This document shows positions 1 to 7,976 of a DNA stretch of 33,300 nt, one piece after another. Location of the stretch: NCBI GenBank assembly GCA_009922595.1, contig RFVC01000022.1, forward strand, positions 1 to 33,300, read 5' to 3'. The notes beneath the pieces are model-generated. The model was given only the letters and a program-made list of their open reading frames with translations. It searched no databases and was not told the origin of the DNA. How positions within the stretch are numbered: the stretch's first letter is position 1; the number at the start of each line of letters is the position of its first letter. Source of the DNA: Gammaproteobacteria bacterium. Its GTDB lineage: Bacteria; Pseudomonadota; Gammaproteobacteria; Pseudomonadales; Pseudohongiellaceae. The position numbers and the translations under genes are program-made.

Positions 1-272
1 AACTGGACTTTCAGCTCTTCGGGTGCCGGGTCCCGGTTTGCCTTGTACTCGGGATAGAGTTCCTTGCGGTAGGATTCTTTCTGTGAGGAGTCAAAGGCAC
101 AGGCAATGAACTCTGGTTTCTTCTGCCTTATCAGCTGGTAAAGAAAGTCACAGAAACCGAAAACGGCGTTACTGGGATTGCCCTGGCTGTCGGTGATGGA
201 TTCATCGTAGATATGCCAGGCCCGAAAAATATAGATGCTGGAGTCTATGAGATAGGCACGCGGTCTAGGCAT
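1..272 (-). CDS. 5'-3' exonuclease, Xni/PolA N-terminal type (partial, cut by window edge)
   Basis: The first 90 residues of a protein that runs off the left edge. It begins MPRPRAYLIDSS, with D10 in the position of the first metal-binding Asp of the FEN/PolA-type 5' nuclease domain. A second acidic site follows in the motif AFDSS at D61, and then YRKELYPEYKANRDP (residues 69-83), the basic DNA-binding stretch typical of this family. The family removes 5' flaps or RNA primers during replication and repair. No polymerase domain can be judged from this fragment, but the short N-terminus and family pattern fit a stand-alone exonuclease (Xni/ExoIX-like) better than full PolA. Start is ATG at 272 on the minus strand; a weak AGG lies about 12 bases upstream. 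It is the last visible gene of the minus-strand run frmA-fghA-nitrilase. Confidence 0.8.
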   Translation of the reverse strand, partial: MPRPRAYLIDSSIYIFRAWHIYDESITDSQGNPSNAVFGFCDFLYQLIRQKKPEFIACAFDSSQKESYRKELYPEYKANRDPAPEELKVQ

Positions 273-290
273 TTATGGATTGTACCTGAG

Positions 291-337
291 GAGTTGAAAG
301 TTGGAAGTGGCGTAACTGTCGATTAATCTTTCAACTC
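291..337. repeat. 10-bp perfect inverted repeat across the nitrilase stop codon
   Basis: GAGTTGAAAG at 291-300 is the exact reverse complement of CTTTCAACTC at 328-337. The second arm encodes the last codons of the nitrilase gene and the first arm lies between the two genes, 18 bases before the exonuclease start. In the minus-strand mRNA this gives a 10-bp stem with a 27-base loop. No T-run follows, so it is not a standard terminator. It may protect mRNA ends or modulate translation of the downstream gene. Confidence 0.55.
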
Positions 338-1105
338 GAAGGTGTCGGCATCAAGATGGGCGGGAAAATTCTTACGGTATTCATCAAGTGCAGGCTTGCT
401 GAGAGAAATTGTATAGCACCCCTCAGTATCACCGGCATCGACCAGCACTTCGCCCGCCGCGTCAAAAGCCATGCTGTGACCGACATATTCCAGGTCGTTG
501 CCATCTCGACCTATGCGATTTACGCCGGCAACGTAGGACAAATTTTCAATCGATCGCGCTTGCAGCAGGAGCTGCCAGTGCTTATTCCGTGCAGCAGGCC
601 AGTTGGCAACGTAAATCAGGAGATCGTAGGCAAGGTCAGGTGTATTCCTGCTCCAGACTGGAAAGCGAAGGTCATAGCAGACCAGGGGAAAGATACGCCA
701 GCCGCGCCATGAAAGAACAACTCGCTCACTGCCGGCACTATAGCGTTTGTGCTCTCCAAGCATGCGAAACAAATGTCGTTTGTCATAGTGGGCCACATTA
801 CCTTCTGGTGTGACGAATACTATGCGGTTAAATCGCTTATTGTCTTCTACTACCGCGATACTGCCGCAAATGGCAGCCTGGAATTCCGTTGCGGCGGCAT
901 GCATCCAGTCCACGGATTCCCCTGGCCAGTCCTCAGCTATGGCGCCACTGTCCATAGTGAACGCGCTGGTAAACATTTCAGGCAGCACGATCAGGTCCGT
1001 GTCCGTCACCGAGTTACTGATCAGCTCGCCAAGTATTTTGCGGTTGGCAGAAGCCGCCTGCCATTCAAGATTGGACTGAACGAGGGTGAGTTTGAGATTT
1101 TCCAT
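323..1105 (-). CDS. Nitrilase-superfamily amidase, omega-amidase (YafV/Nit2) type
   Basis: 260 residues, the usual length for YafV/Nit2-type omega-amidases, which deaminate alpha-ketoglutaramate and alpha-ketosuccinamate left by glutamine and asparagine transaminases. The nitrilase triad is visible: E43 in LPEMF, K109 in YDKRHLF and C143 in PLVCYDLRFP. The motif FRMLGEHKRYSAG after the lysine is characteristic of this subgroup. No signal peptide, so it acts in the cytosol. It lies 84 bases downstream of fghA and 50 bases upstream of the exonuclease gene, all on the minus strand, so co-transcription is plausible. A role as a more general C-N hydrolase cannot be excluded, but the family match is strong. 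Confidence 0.88.
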   Translation of the reverse strand: MENLKLTLVQSNLEWQAASANRKILGELISNSVTDTDLIVLPEMFTSAFTMDSGAIAEDWPGESVDWMHAAATEFQAAICGSIAVVEDNKRFNRIVFVTPEGNVAHYDKRHLFRMLGEHKRYSAGSERVVLSWRGWRIFPLVCYDLRFPVWSRNTPDLAYDLLIYVANWPAARNKHWQLLLQARSIENLSYVAGVNRIGRDGNDLEYVGHSMAFDAAGEVLVDAGDTEGCYTISLSKPALDEYRKNFPAHLDADTFELKD

Positions 1106-1189
1106 GCTCGTGGAAACAAGATACAGGATTAAAGAGACAGTGTTATAAGTGTGCCGCCTTGTTCCTTGGATCCTTAATTCAGTGCATGA

Positions 1190-2038
1190 TCAGCCCCAGA
1201 GGGCCGCGGCATGATGATTAATGTGATCTTCAATAAAAGTGGCAATAAAGAAATAACTGTGGTCATAACCTGCCTGGAATCTAAGTGTTAGCGGATGGCC
1301 GGCTTCATGGCAGGCCTGCTGAAGCATCTCTGGTTTTAACTGGGGACGAAGAAAATCATCTTCCTGACCCTGGTCCACCAGGATATGCAGCTTTTCTTCG
1401 ACTTTTGCTACTAAGGCGCAGGCATCGTATTGTTCCCAGTCCGCCTTGTTGTCTCCAATATAGTTCGACAGGGCTTTCTCTCCCCAGGGGCAGTTCATAG
1501 GCGAAACGATAGGTGCAAAGGCTGAAACGGCCTTGTACTTGCCGGGATTTTTCAGGGCAATGGTCAGGGCACCATGGCCTCCCATGGAATGGCCCATAAT
1601 GGAGCAGTTTTCAGTGTTCAATGGCAAATCGCTCGACGCCAGAACCCCGGGCAATTCCTGTGTCACGTAATCGTACATATTGTAGTGCTGCGACCAGGGT
1701 TCTTGGTTGGCATTCACATAGAAACCGGCGCCAAGACCAAAGTCATAAGCCCCTTCCGGATCATCAGGCACATCATCACCACGCGGACTGGTGTCAGGAC
1801 AGACAATAGCAACACCTGCTTCGGCGGCAAACTGCTGAGCGCCGGCTTTCTGGACAAAATTGTCATCTGTGCAGGTCAGTCCGGACAGCCAGTAAATGAC
1901 AGGGACATTTACTGAGTCGGCTTGGGGTGGCAGGTAAACAGAAAAAATCATGTCACAGTTCAATGCGCTGGAGCTGTGTTTGAGTTTCAATTGCTTGCCG
2001 CCAAACATGGCATTGGCGCTAACCTGTTCAAGACTCAT
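1190..2038 (-). CDS. fghA: S-formylglutathione hydrolase
   Basis: 282 residues; hydrolyses S-formylglutathione to formate and glutathione, the second step of glutathione-dependent formaldehyde detoxification in the cytosol. It has the alpha/beta-hydrolase nucleophile motif GHSMGGHGALT with S151, the acid motif DQGQEDDFL with D227, and H260 in GYDHSYFF. LSGLTCTDDNF and PDTSPRG near the N-terminus are family signatures. The frame is open further upstream, into the frmA tail, but I chose ATG 2038. It has GGAG just upstream, its product begins MSLEQVSANAMFGGK as in the family, and the longer N-terminus (39 more residues) would be translated through the hairpin at 2071-2103. Directly downstream of frmA, its pathway partner. 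Confidence 0.95.
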   Translation of the reverse strand: MSLEQVSANAMFGGKQLKLKHSSSALNCDMIFSVYLPPQADSVNVPVIYWLSGLTCTDDNFVQKAGAQQFAAEAGVAIVCPDTSPRGDDVPDDPEGAYDFGLGAGFYVNANQEPWSQHYNMYDYVTQELPGVLASSDLPLNTENCSIMGHSMGGHGALTIALKNPGKYKAVSAFAPIVSPMNCPWGEKALSNYIGDNKADWEQYDACALVAKVEEKLHILVDQGQEDDFLRPQLKPEMLQQACHEAGHPLTLRFQAGYDHSYFFIATFIEDHINHHAAALWG

Positions 2039-2070
2039 AGAAATATTCTCCGGAATAATTATTGCTGATT

Positions 2071-2103
2071 CAAAGAAAAAGGGGCCAGAACTCTGACCCC
2101 TTT
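2071..2103 (-). terminator. Terminator-like hairpin between frmA and fghA
   Basis: In the minus-strand RNA, AAAGGGGUCAGA and UCUGGCCCCUUU pair as 12 base pairs including one U-G wobble, with a two-base loop, followed by UUCUUUG. On the plus strand the same site has a C-A mismatch, so it folds better in the direction of frm transcription. It lies 14 bases after the frmA stop and 33 bases before the fghA start. It looks like an intrinsic terminator or attenuator that would reduce fghA relative to frmA. A REP-like intergenic palindrome built on GGGGTCAGA is the main alternative. Confidence 0.6.
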
Positions 2104-2117
2104 GAGCTTTATTTTGA

Positions 2118-3236
<1,119 letters not shown>

Positions 3237-3269
3237 CTACAAGAATTGTGGTGATAATCTTTGAAGCTA

Positions 3270-3298
3270 AATATAGCCCTTTGGCAGCTTGATGTGTA
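3270..3298 (-). promoter_or_regulatory. Candidate sigma-70 promoter for frmA
   Basis: Read on the minus strand, TACACA (3298-3293), a 17-base spacer and TATATT (3275-3270). The -35 matches consensus at four of six positions and the -10 at five of six. The predicted start would give a leader of about 40 bases before frmA. The divergent reductase gene starts at 3366, so the two promoters would share a region of about 140 bases. No FrmR-like gene is nearby and I see no convincing operator. Confidence 0.4.
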
Positions 3299-3365
3299 GC
3301 CTCTAAGTGTGATGCACTTCATTTTTTCAGGCAGTGTAAATTCGAAGGAAGTTTTAAATCATATT

Positions 3366-4595
3366 ATGACTGATACCTGTTGCATCATAATCGGGGCAAG
3401 CCATGCTGGCGGACAGCTTGCAGTCAGCCTGCGTCAGAGCGGCTGGGAGGGGCGCATCCTTGCCATTGGCAGCGAACCTTATCTCCCCTATAACCGACCT
3501 CCGCTTTCCAAGACCTTTCTCTCAGGTGAGAAGCATATTGAGGACCTGCTGATCAGACCGGAAGATCAGTATGAAAAAGTAGGTATCGAGTTTCTTCTCG
3601 GCCAGGAGGTTTCTGAAATCAACAGGAAAGCTAAAAAGGTCACCCTAACTCATGGAGAGGTCATTGCCTATGACAAACTGGCCCTGACCACCGGCGCAAG
3701 TGTCAGGAAACTCAATTTGCCCGGCAGTGACCTCAGAGGCGTGCTCTATCTTCGTGATATCAGTGATGTTGAACAGATACAGCAGTTCATCGGTGCAAGG
3801 AAGAAAGCGGTCATCATCGGTGGTGGCTACATCGGCCTGGAAACAGCCGCGATGCTGAAGAAGCTGGATCTGGATGTAACTATCTTCGAAGCTTCAGACC
3901 GTATACTGAACAGGGTCACAGCACCCGATGTCTCCGCGTTTTTTACTCGTGTTCATTCGGAAGAGGGTGTCACAATCAAGACTGGGGTCAATGTCACAGG
4001 CTTTGGCGGTGAAGATCGCGTCAGCGAAGTACAATGTGCTGATGGGACTGTATTCCCGGCCGATCTGGTAGTGATCGGTATAGGTGTTATACCCAATACT
4101 GCACTTGCCGAGGCTGCCGGCCTTGAAGTACGCAACGGCATCAATGTGAATGAACATTGCCTTACCAATGATGAGGATATTGCGGCTGCCGGAGACTGCA
4201 CCAATTTCTACCAGCCCCATTATGAGCGTGAAATTCGCCTCGAAAGTGTGCAAAACGCCATGGACCAGGCAAAGGTTGCCGCTGCCGCTTTATGTGGAAA
4301 TCTAAATCAGTATAATGCGCTGCCATGGTTCTGGTCGGACCAGTTTGATCTCAAGCTGCAGATCGCAGGACTATCCGAATATTTCGATGAAGTGGTACTC
4401 AGGGGGAACCCTGCCGAAGGCAGGAAGTTCTCCGCGTTCTATTTTCGGGATGGTCGCATGATTGCCGTGGATGCTGTTAACAGCCCGCAGGAATTCATGC
4501 TTGGGAAGCAGATAATCAGTAAGCAACTAGAAGTTGACAGGAACAGGCTCAGCGACCCGGCGGTTGCCATGAAAGAGTTAATGGTTTCCTTATAG
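3366..4595 (+). CDS. FAD-dependent ferredoxin reductase (putidaredoxin/rhodocoxin reductase type)
   Basis: 409 residues from ATG 3366; transfers electrons from NAD(P)H to the ferredoxin encoded just downstream. An N-terminal FAD-binding motif IIGASHAGGQLA (residues 8-19), YLPYNRPPLSK (39-49), the central NAD-binding motif IIGGGYIGLE (150-159) and a second FAD motif AAAGDCTNF identify the oxygenase-coupled reductase family. This differs from thioredoxin reductase-like proteins by lacking a CxxC redox pair. The frame is open from 3309, but the first motif fits the start at 3366, where AAGGAAG lies 14 bases upstream (rather far). The ferredoxin follows after 17 bases, so this is a two-gene operon. 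The terminal oxygenase, a class I P450 or Rieske protein, is not in the window. Confidence 0.9.
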   Translation: MTDTCCIIIGASHAGGQLAVSLRQSGWEGRILAIGSEPYLPYNRPPLSKTFLSGEKHIEDLLIRPEDQYEKVGIEFLLGQEVSEINRKAKKVTLTHGEVIAYDKLALTTGASVRKLNLPGSDLRGVLYLRDISDVEQIQQFIGARKKAVIIGGGYIGLETAAMLKKLDLDVTIFEASDRILNRVTAPDVSAFFTRVHSEEGVTIKTGVNVTGFGGEDRVSEVQCADGTVFPADLVVIGIGVIPNTALAEAAGLEVRNGINVNEHCLTNDEDIAAAGDCTNFYQPHYEREIRLESVQNAMDQAKVAAAALCGNLNQYNALPWFWSDQFDLKLQIAGLSEYFDEVVLRGNPAEGRKFSAFYFRDGRMIAVDAVNSPQEFMLGKQIISKQLEVDRNRLSDPAVAMKELMVSL

Positions 4596-4612
4596 CAGAG
4601 GAATATAAGTAA

Positions 4613-4933
4613 ATGCCAGTAGTAACCTATATCAGCGCCGATGGTGCTATCAATGAAGTAGAAGTCGCCAGCGGTAACAGTGTTATGCAGGGTGCTGTTG
4701 ATAATATGATCGACGGTATTGTGGCTGAATGCGGTGGCTCATGCAGCTGCGCCACCTGTCACTGTTACGTAGACGATGCCTGGAAGGATAAGGTGCCCGC
4801 CGCGAGTGAAATGGAAAAAGATATGCTTGAGTGCGTGCTTGAGCCGCAGGAGGGCAGCCGTCTTAGCTGTCAAATCAATATGACTGATGACCTGGATGGC
4901 CTGGTAGTCAGGTTGCCTGAATCCCAGTTCTGA
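4613..4933 (+). CDS. [2Fe-2S] ferredoxin, adrenodoxin/putidaredoxin type
   Basis: 106 residues. Cluster ligands are C40, C46, C49 and C86 in ECGGSCSCATCHCYV and RLSCQ; the spacing C-x5-C-x2-C is that of adrenodoxin-like ferredoxins that serve class I cytochromes P450, not the plant type. Two additional cysteines, C44 and C51, sit in the cluster loop. The acidic segment around residues 67-75 (EMEKDMLEC) corresponds to the partner-binding helix. It follows the reductase by 17 bases and should be its electron acceptor. IscX/Fdx of the isc operon is unlikely because no isc genes are near and the reductase pairing is explicit. Confidence 0.92.
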   Translation: MPVVTYISADGAINEVEVASGNSVMQGAVDNMIDGIVAECGGSCSCATCHCYVDDAWKDKVPAASEMEKDMLECVLEPQEGSRLSCQINMTDDLDGLVVRLPESQF

Positions 4934-4990
4934 TGAAGACAGCGCCAAGGTCCTTGACGAAGTTTTCAAGTAAGTCCGCCTCCGAGAGCT

Positions 4991-5554
4991 TTATTCCAGT
5001 CCTTCCGGAGTATCAATATCCAGGATAACTCCCTCATCCCCAGTTTCCAGATCAAAGCAAACCTTCTCGTATTTACCCAGCAGTGACCTTGCACCCCGGT
5101 CACCGGTGAGCCCAGCGATTTCCTGGAAATAACTTTGTCTGAACCCAACAGGATTGCCGCGTTTTCCGTTGCAGCAGGGAATCACGATTTCGTGTTCTGA
5201 CAATGCAGCCTGTATTGCCTCGTAGGTTGTCGATTGGATAAAGGGCATGTCAGCGAGTGTGATCAAGGCGCCGGACCATTCGCTGGTCAGCCTGATACCG
5301 CTGGCCAGGCTGTTTGCCATGCCGCTGTCAGGATTATCCGCATGACAGATCTGCCATCCAGGATGGTTTGCCGCAATATCGCTATCGTCTTCTCTAAGTA
5401 CCAGTATTCGACGTGTGAATGAGGACGGGATATTGGCCAGGCTATTGTCGAGCAGGGTATGGCCATTGTTCATGCTGGCCTTACGCTTATCCATACCGAA
5501 ACGTCTTGCTCGTCCTGCCGCCAGGACAATAATGCCGATGTCACTGTCAGCCAT
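4991..5554 (-). CDS. mocA: Molybdenum cofactor cytidylyltransferase-like nucleotidyltransferase (MocA/MobA family)
   Basis: 187 residues, a GT-A fold nucleotidyltransferase. LAAGRARRFGMDK (residues 11-23) is the nucleotide-binding loop, LADMP carries the metal-binding Asp, and GNPVGF is the late substrate loop of MocA/MobA proteins. In combination with XdhC, MocA is the better choice than MobA: it converts molybdopterin cofactor to the cytosine dinucleotide form used by xanthine oxidase-family hydroxylases. Its ATG overlaps the xdhC stop by one base (TAATG at 5554), implying translational coupling. The 3' end faces the ferredoxin gene with a 57-base gap. No cognate hydroxylase is visible. Confidence 0.82.
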   Translation of the reverse strand: MADSDIGIIVLAAGRARRFGMDKRKASMNNGHTLLDNSLANIPSSFTRRILVLREDDSDIAANHPGWQICHADNPDSGMANSLASGIRLTSEWSGALITLADMPFIQSTTYEAIQAALSEHEIVIPCCNGKRGNPVGFRQSYFQEIAGLTGDRGARSLLGKYEKVCFDLETGDEGVILDIDTPEGLE

Positions 5555-6522
5555 TAATTGCTTTCAGCCTTTCGGGCCGCCGCGCGCAAGCTGGTCAGTT
5601 CGGCCAGGATGGCAATGGCAATTTCAGGAGGCGTTTTACTGCCGATGGACAAACCTACGGGCGCGTGAAGAGATTCTATCTGCTGCCTGGTGAGATCCAA
5701 CTGCTCAAGTCTCTCCCGGCGTTGGGTCGAGGTGCGCTCGGACCCCATGGCGCCAATATAAAAAGCATCGCTTGCCTGCAGCGCTTCCATGAGGGCCATG
5801 TCATCTATGCGGGGGTCATGGCACAAAGCAATGACTGCAGTCTGGCTGTCGAGATTTTTTTCCCGCAGCCAGTCATCCGGCATGGAATTGACCACGGGTG
5901 CGGTATCAATGTTTGTATTTTCCACCAGTTCCTTGCGCGGGTCGCAAATCTCCACCTGGTAATCCAGGGCCTGGGCCATGTTGGCTAGGTAGTAGGCAAC
6001 CTGTACGGCTCCAATAAGCAGAAGTCGAAAGGATGGTCCGTAAGTGTGAGAGAGATTGTTGCCTTCCAGCTTGAGGGGTTCGTATGCATCAGCTTCCGCG
6101 AGGGAGACATCTCCGGTTTCGATATTCACGAGGCGAGTGATGAGCTGCCGTGCGGCGATCTTGTCTGCCAGAGATTTGTAGAGTTCGTACTGTCCAGGGC
6201 GTACAGGTTCAATGACAACTTCGAGGGTTCCGCCGCATGGCAGGCCAAGACGCAGGACATCTTCCACCGTCACACCGTATTTGATTTTCTCTGGTTTTTC
6301 AGTGGCCAGTTCCCGGTTGTTGATGCTTTTACGAAGGTCGTCCTCAACACAGCCGCCTGAGAGAGAGCCGCAGTAGAGACCGTCCTCGTTGCATGCCAGC
6401 AGTGAGCCCACCGGACGGGGGGAGGAGCCAAAGGTGTTAATAATTGTGCAGAGCCAGCATTGCTTGCCGGCATTCAGCCATTCAGCGAGTTGTGTCACCA
6501 CCTGCTGGTCAAGACTGTTCAT
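5554..6522 (-). CDS. xdhC: XdhC/CoxI family molybdenum cofactor insertion chaperone
   Basis: 322 residues. The N-terminal XdhC/CoxI domain shows NTFGSSPRPVGS (residues 29-40) and GSLSGGCVE (52-60), the region that binds sulfurated molybdenum cofactor, and GLPCGGTLEVVIEP. The C-terminal Rossmann domain contains CDPRKELVE and ALCHDPRIDD, then FYIGAMGSERTSTQRRERL, a family hallmark. XdhC binds the cofactor, promotes its sulfuration and hands it to xanthine dehydrogenase-type enzymes. Start ATG 6522 has AGGAAG about 7 bases upstream. It is coupled to mocA. The enzyme it serves must be encoded elsewhere, since no large molybdenum subunit is present here. Confidence 0.9.
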   Translation of the reverse strand: MNSLDQQVVTQLAEWLNAGKQCWLCTIINTFGSSPRPVGSLLACNEDGLYCGSLSGGCVEDDLRKSINNRELATEKPEKIKYGVTVEDVLRLGLPCGGTLEVVIEPVRPGQYELYKSLADKIAARQLITRLVNIETGDVSLAEADAYEPLKLEGNNLSHTYGPSFRLLLIGAVQVAYYLANMAQALDYQVEICDPRKELVENTNIDTAPVVNSMPDDWLREKNLDSQTAVIALCHDPRIDDMALMEALQASDAFYIGAMGSERTSTQRRERLEQLDLTRQQIESLHAPVGLSIGSKTPPEIAIAILAELTSLRAAARKAESN

Positions 6523-6689
6523 AAAACTTCCTGGATTAAACGTGCGGGCAGGGGATTATAAGGAAATCAATTTGGTGTGGGAAATTGGCTTTTCAGAGGG
6601 GTGAGCAGGTCTTGCCGCCAGTATGTGTCCTGAAAGCTGCCAGCAGTACGAATTACAGCACTGACTCCCGGCCAGGTGAAATCTCGGGC

Positions 6690-6755
6690 TTTTGAACCTT
6701 CCAGGCAGCCAGGCTGTCTACTGATCCTGCCGGTCTTTGGGCAGGTGGTTCAAAA
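6690..6755. other. Closed multi-stem structured element downstream of phoH
   Basis: TTTTGAACC at 6690-6698 pairs perfectly with GGTTCAAAA at 6747-6755. Inside lie a hairpin CCTGCC/GGCAGG (6726-6731 with 6740-6745, eight-base loop) and a shorter CAGCC/GGCTG dyad around 6704-6714. The whole is a 66-base closed structure with two inner arms, sitting in the 252-base gap between the phoH stop and the xdhC start. No U-run follows on either strand. It matches no RNA family I can name. It could be a phoH 3' UTR structure, an xdhC leader element or an intergenic repeat. Confidence 0.45.
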
Positions 6756-6774
6756 TATCTGGTAACGCTATTGC

Positions 6775-7587
6775 CTAGTAAGTCTCGTAACGGTCAATCA
6801 GGTGTCTGACCAGTCCGCTGCGGACAATATCGCCTCTTTCAAATTTATGTACATGTACCCCAGGTAATCCCTGGACGCGTTGAACAGCATCCTCGAGCCC
6901 GTTAGGACCTCGAATATCCGTTTGCTTGATGTCACCGTTAATCACGACCTTGCACTCGTCACCAATACGGGTGAGGAACATCTTCATTTGGGTCGGTGTG
7001 GTGTTTTGTGCTTCATCCAGAATCACGAAAGTATTTTTATCAAATGTCTTGCCGCGCATGTAGGCCAACGGGGCAGCTACGATACGACCATGGCGCAGAC
7101 AGTATTCCACAACGCCGCGGCCAAGCCGCTCGTTGAGAATGTCCCTGAAGGCATCGATGTAAACAGCAAACTTGTCTTCGACTTCGCCGGGCAGAAAGCC
7201 AAGGTTTTCGCCGGCTTCAACAGCAGGGCGGGTGAGGATTATCCTCTCAATGCGTCCTGACTCGAGTGCCTCTGCAGCAAGGCCGGCAGAACAATAAGAT
7301 TTACCGGTACCGGCAGGACCAATGCCAAAAGTCAGGCAGTTGTTCTTGATGGCGTTGATAAATTTATGTTGAGCCGTGGTGCGGGCTTCGAGGGGCTGTT
7401 TTTTGTGGCGGGGGGCGTAGGCTGTCTCAAGCTGATTGCTGTGAGCATTGATGTCGACGATGTTGGATTGTTCTTCCACCTGTCGCCGTTTGTTCTTTGA
7501 ACGTTTACCGTCCCTGTGTTTTGAATTGTATGTGTACTGTTCTCCCTGGTATCTGGCTTGTCGTTTGGCATTGGATCGTTTAGCCAT
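6775..7587 (-). CDS. PhoH family ATPase
   Basis: 270 residues. Walker A is GPAGTGKS at 90-97, Walker B is FVILDEAQN with D191-E192, followed by TTPTQMKMFLTRIG, a strong PhoH signature. The sensor-like segment VVINGDIKQTDIRG and the C-terminal DIVRSGLVRHLI complete the domain. The first 65 residues are very basic and lysine/arginine-rich and probably bind RNA. Shorter than the roughly 350 residues of typical PhoH/PhoL, and no PIN domain, so it is a compact PhoH form. The family is linked to RNA metabolism and often to phosphate stress, but its precise role is unsettled. Start ATG 7587 has GGAGAAG upstream. No neighbours of the ybeZ-ybeY set are present. Confidence 0.9.
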   Translation of the reverse strand: MAKRSNAKRQARYQGEQYTYNSKHRDGKRSKNKRRQVEEQSNIVDINAHSNQLETAYAPRHKKQPLEARTTAQHKFINAIKNNCLTFGIGPAGTGKSYCSAGLAAEALESGRIERIILTRPAVEAGENLGFLPGEVEDKFAVYIDAFRDILNERLGRGVVEYCLRHGRIVAAPLAYMRGKTFDKNTFVILDEAQNTTPTQMKMFLTRIGDECKVVINGDIKQTDIRGPNGLEDAVQRVQGLPGVHVHKFERGDIVRSGLVRHLIDRYETY

Positions 7588-7976
7588 AAAGGACTTCTCC
7601 GATTTGGTTAGTTAAAACAAATAAACCAAGAATCTTGCTGTTAGATTTTAAGTAGTGGTGACCGTACCCTCCTTGCAGTGCGTCGGACAGGCAGGCCTGA
7701 GAAAGTCATGATGAGAAAGAGAGGCTTTCTCCTGAGCTGCAACTAACGCTAGCGGTTAAATGCAATTGTTTGATGGATTTTGCCACAGCGTGCACAGCCG
7801 AACAATGTGTTTAGGGCGAATTAACAGATATTTATCCATTTTTTTACAGGGAGTTAAAGCGGAATCTTGAGGTTATTCCCATATTTTGGGCCTTCTATAC
7901 TTTGCGTTGGCCCTTTTTGCTATGATATTGAGTTAAGTCAGCCCAGCCAGGGACGCTCAGATTCCAGGGGAAAAAC
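7588..7976. other. 389-base intergenic region between divergent phoH and MBL hydrolase
   Basis: No open frame worth calling. GAGAAAG at 7713-7719 and CTTTCTC at 7725-7731 form a small hairpin without a U-run. TATACT at 7896-7901 and TATGAT at 7921-7926 are -10-like hexamers on the plus strand ahead of the hydrolase gene, but neither has a good -35 at the right distance. Both promoters of the divergent genes must lie here; I cannot place them firmly. Confidence 0.4.

Noticed and set aside
409-813. 134-residue plus-strand frame opposite the nitrilase gene
   Set aside because: Composition and arginine-rich product are typical of an antisense shadow; the minus-strand gene has a full catalytic triad.
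4991-6522. XdhC-MocA as maturation factors for the sulfite oxidase-family enzyme at 28739-29932
   Set aside because: That family uses the plain molybdopterin cofactor and does not depend on XdhC or the cytosine dinucleotide form.
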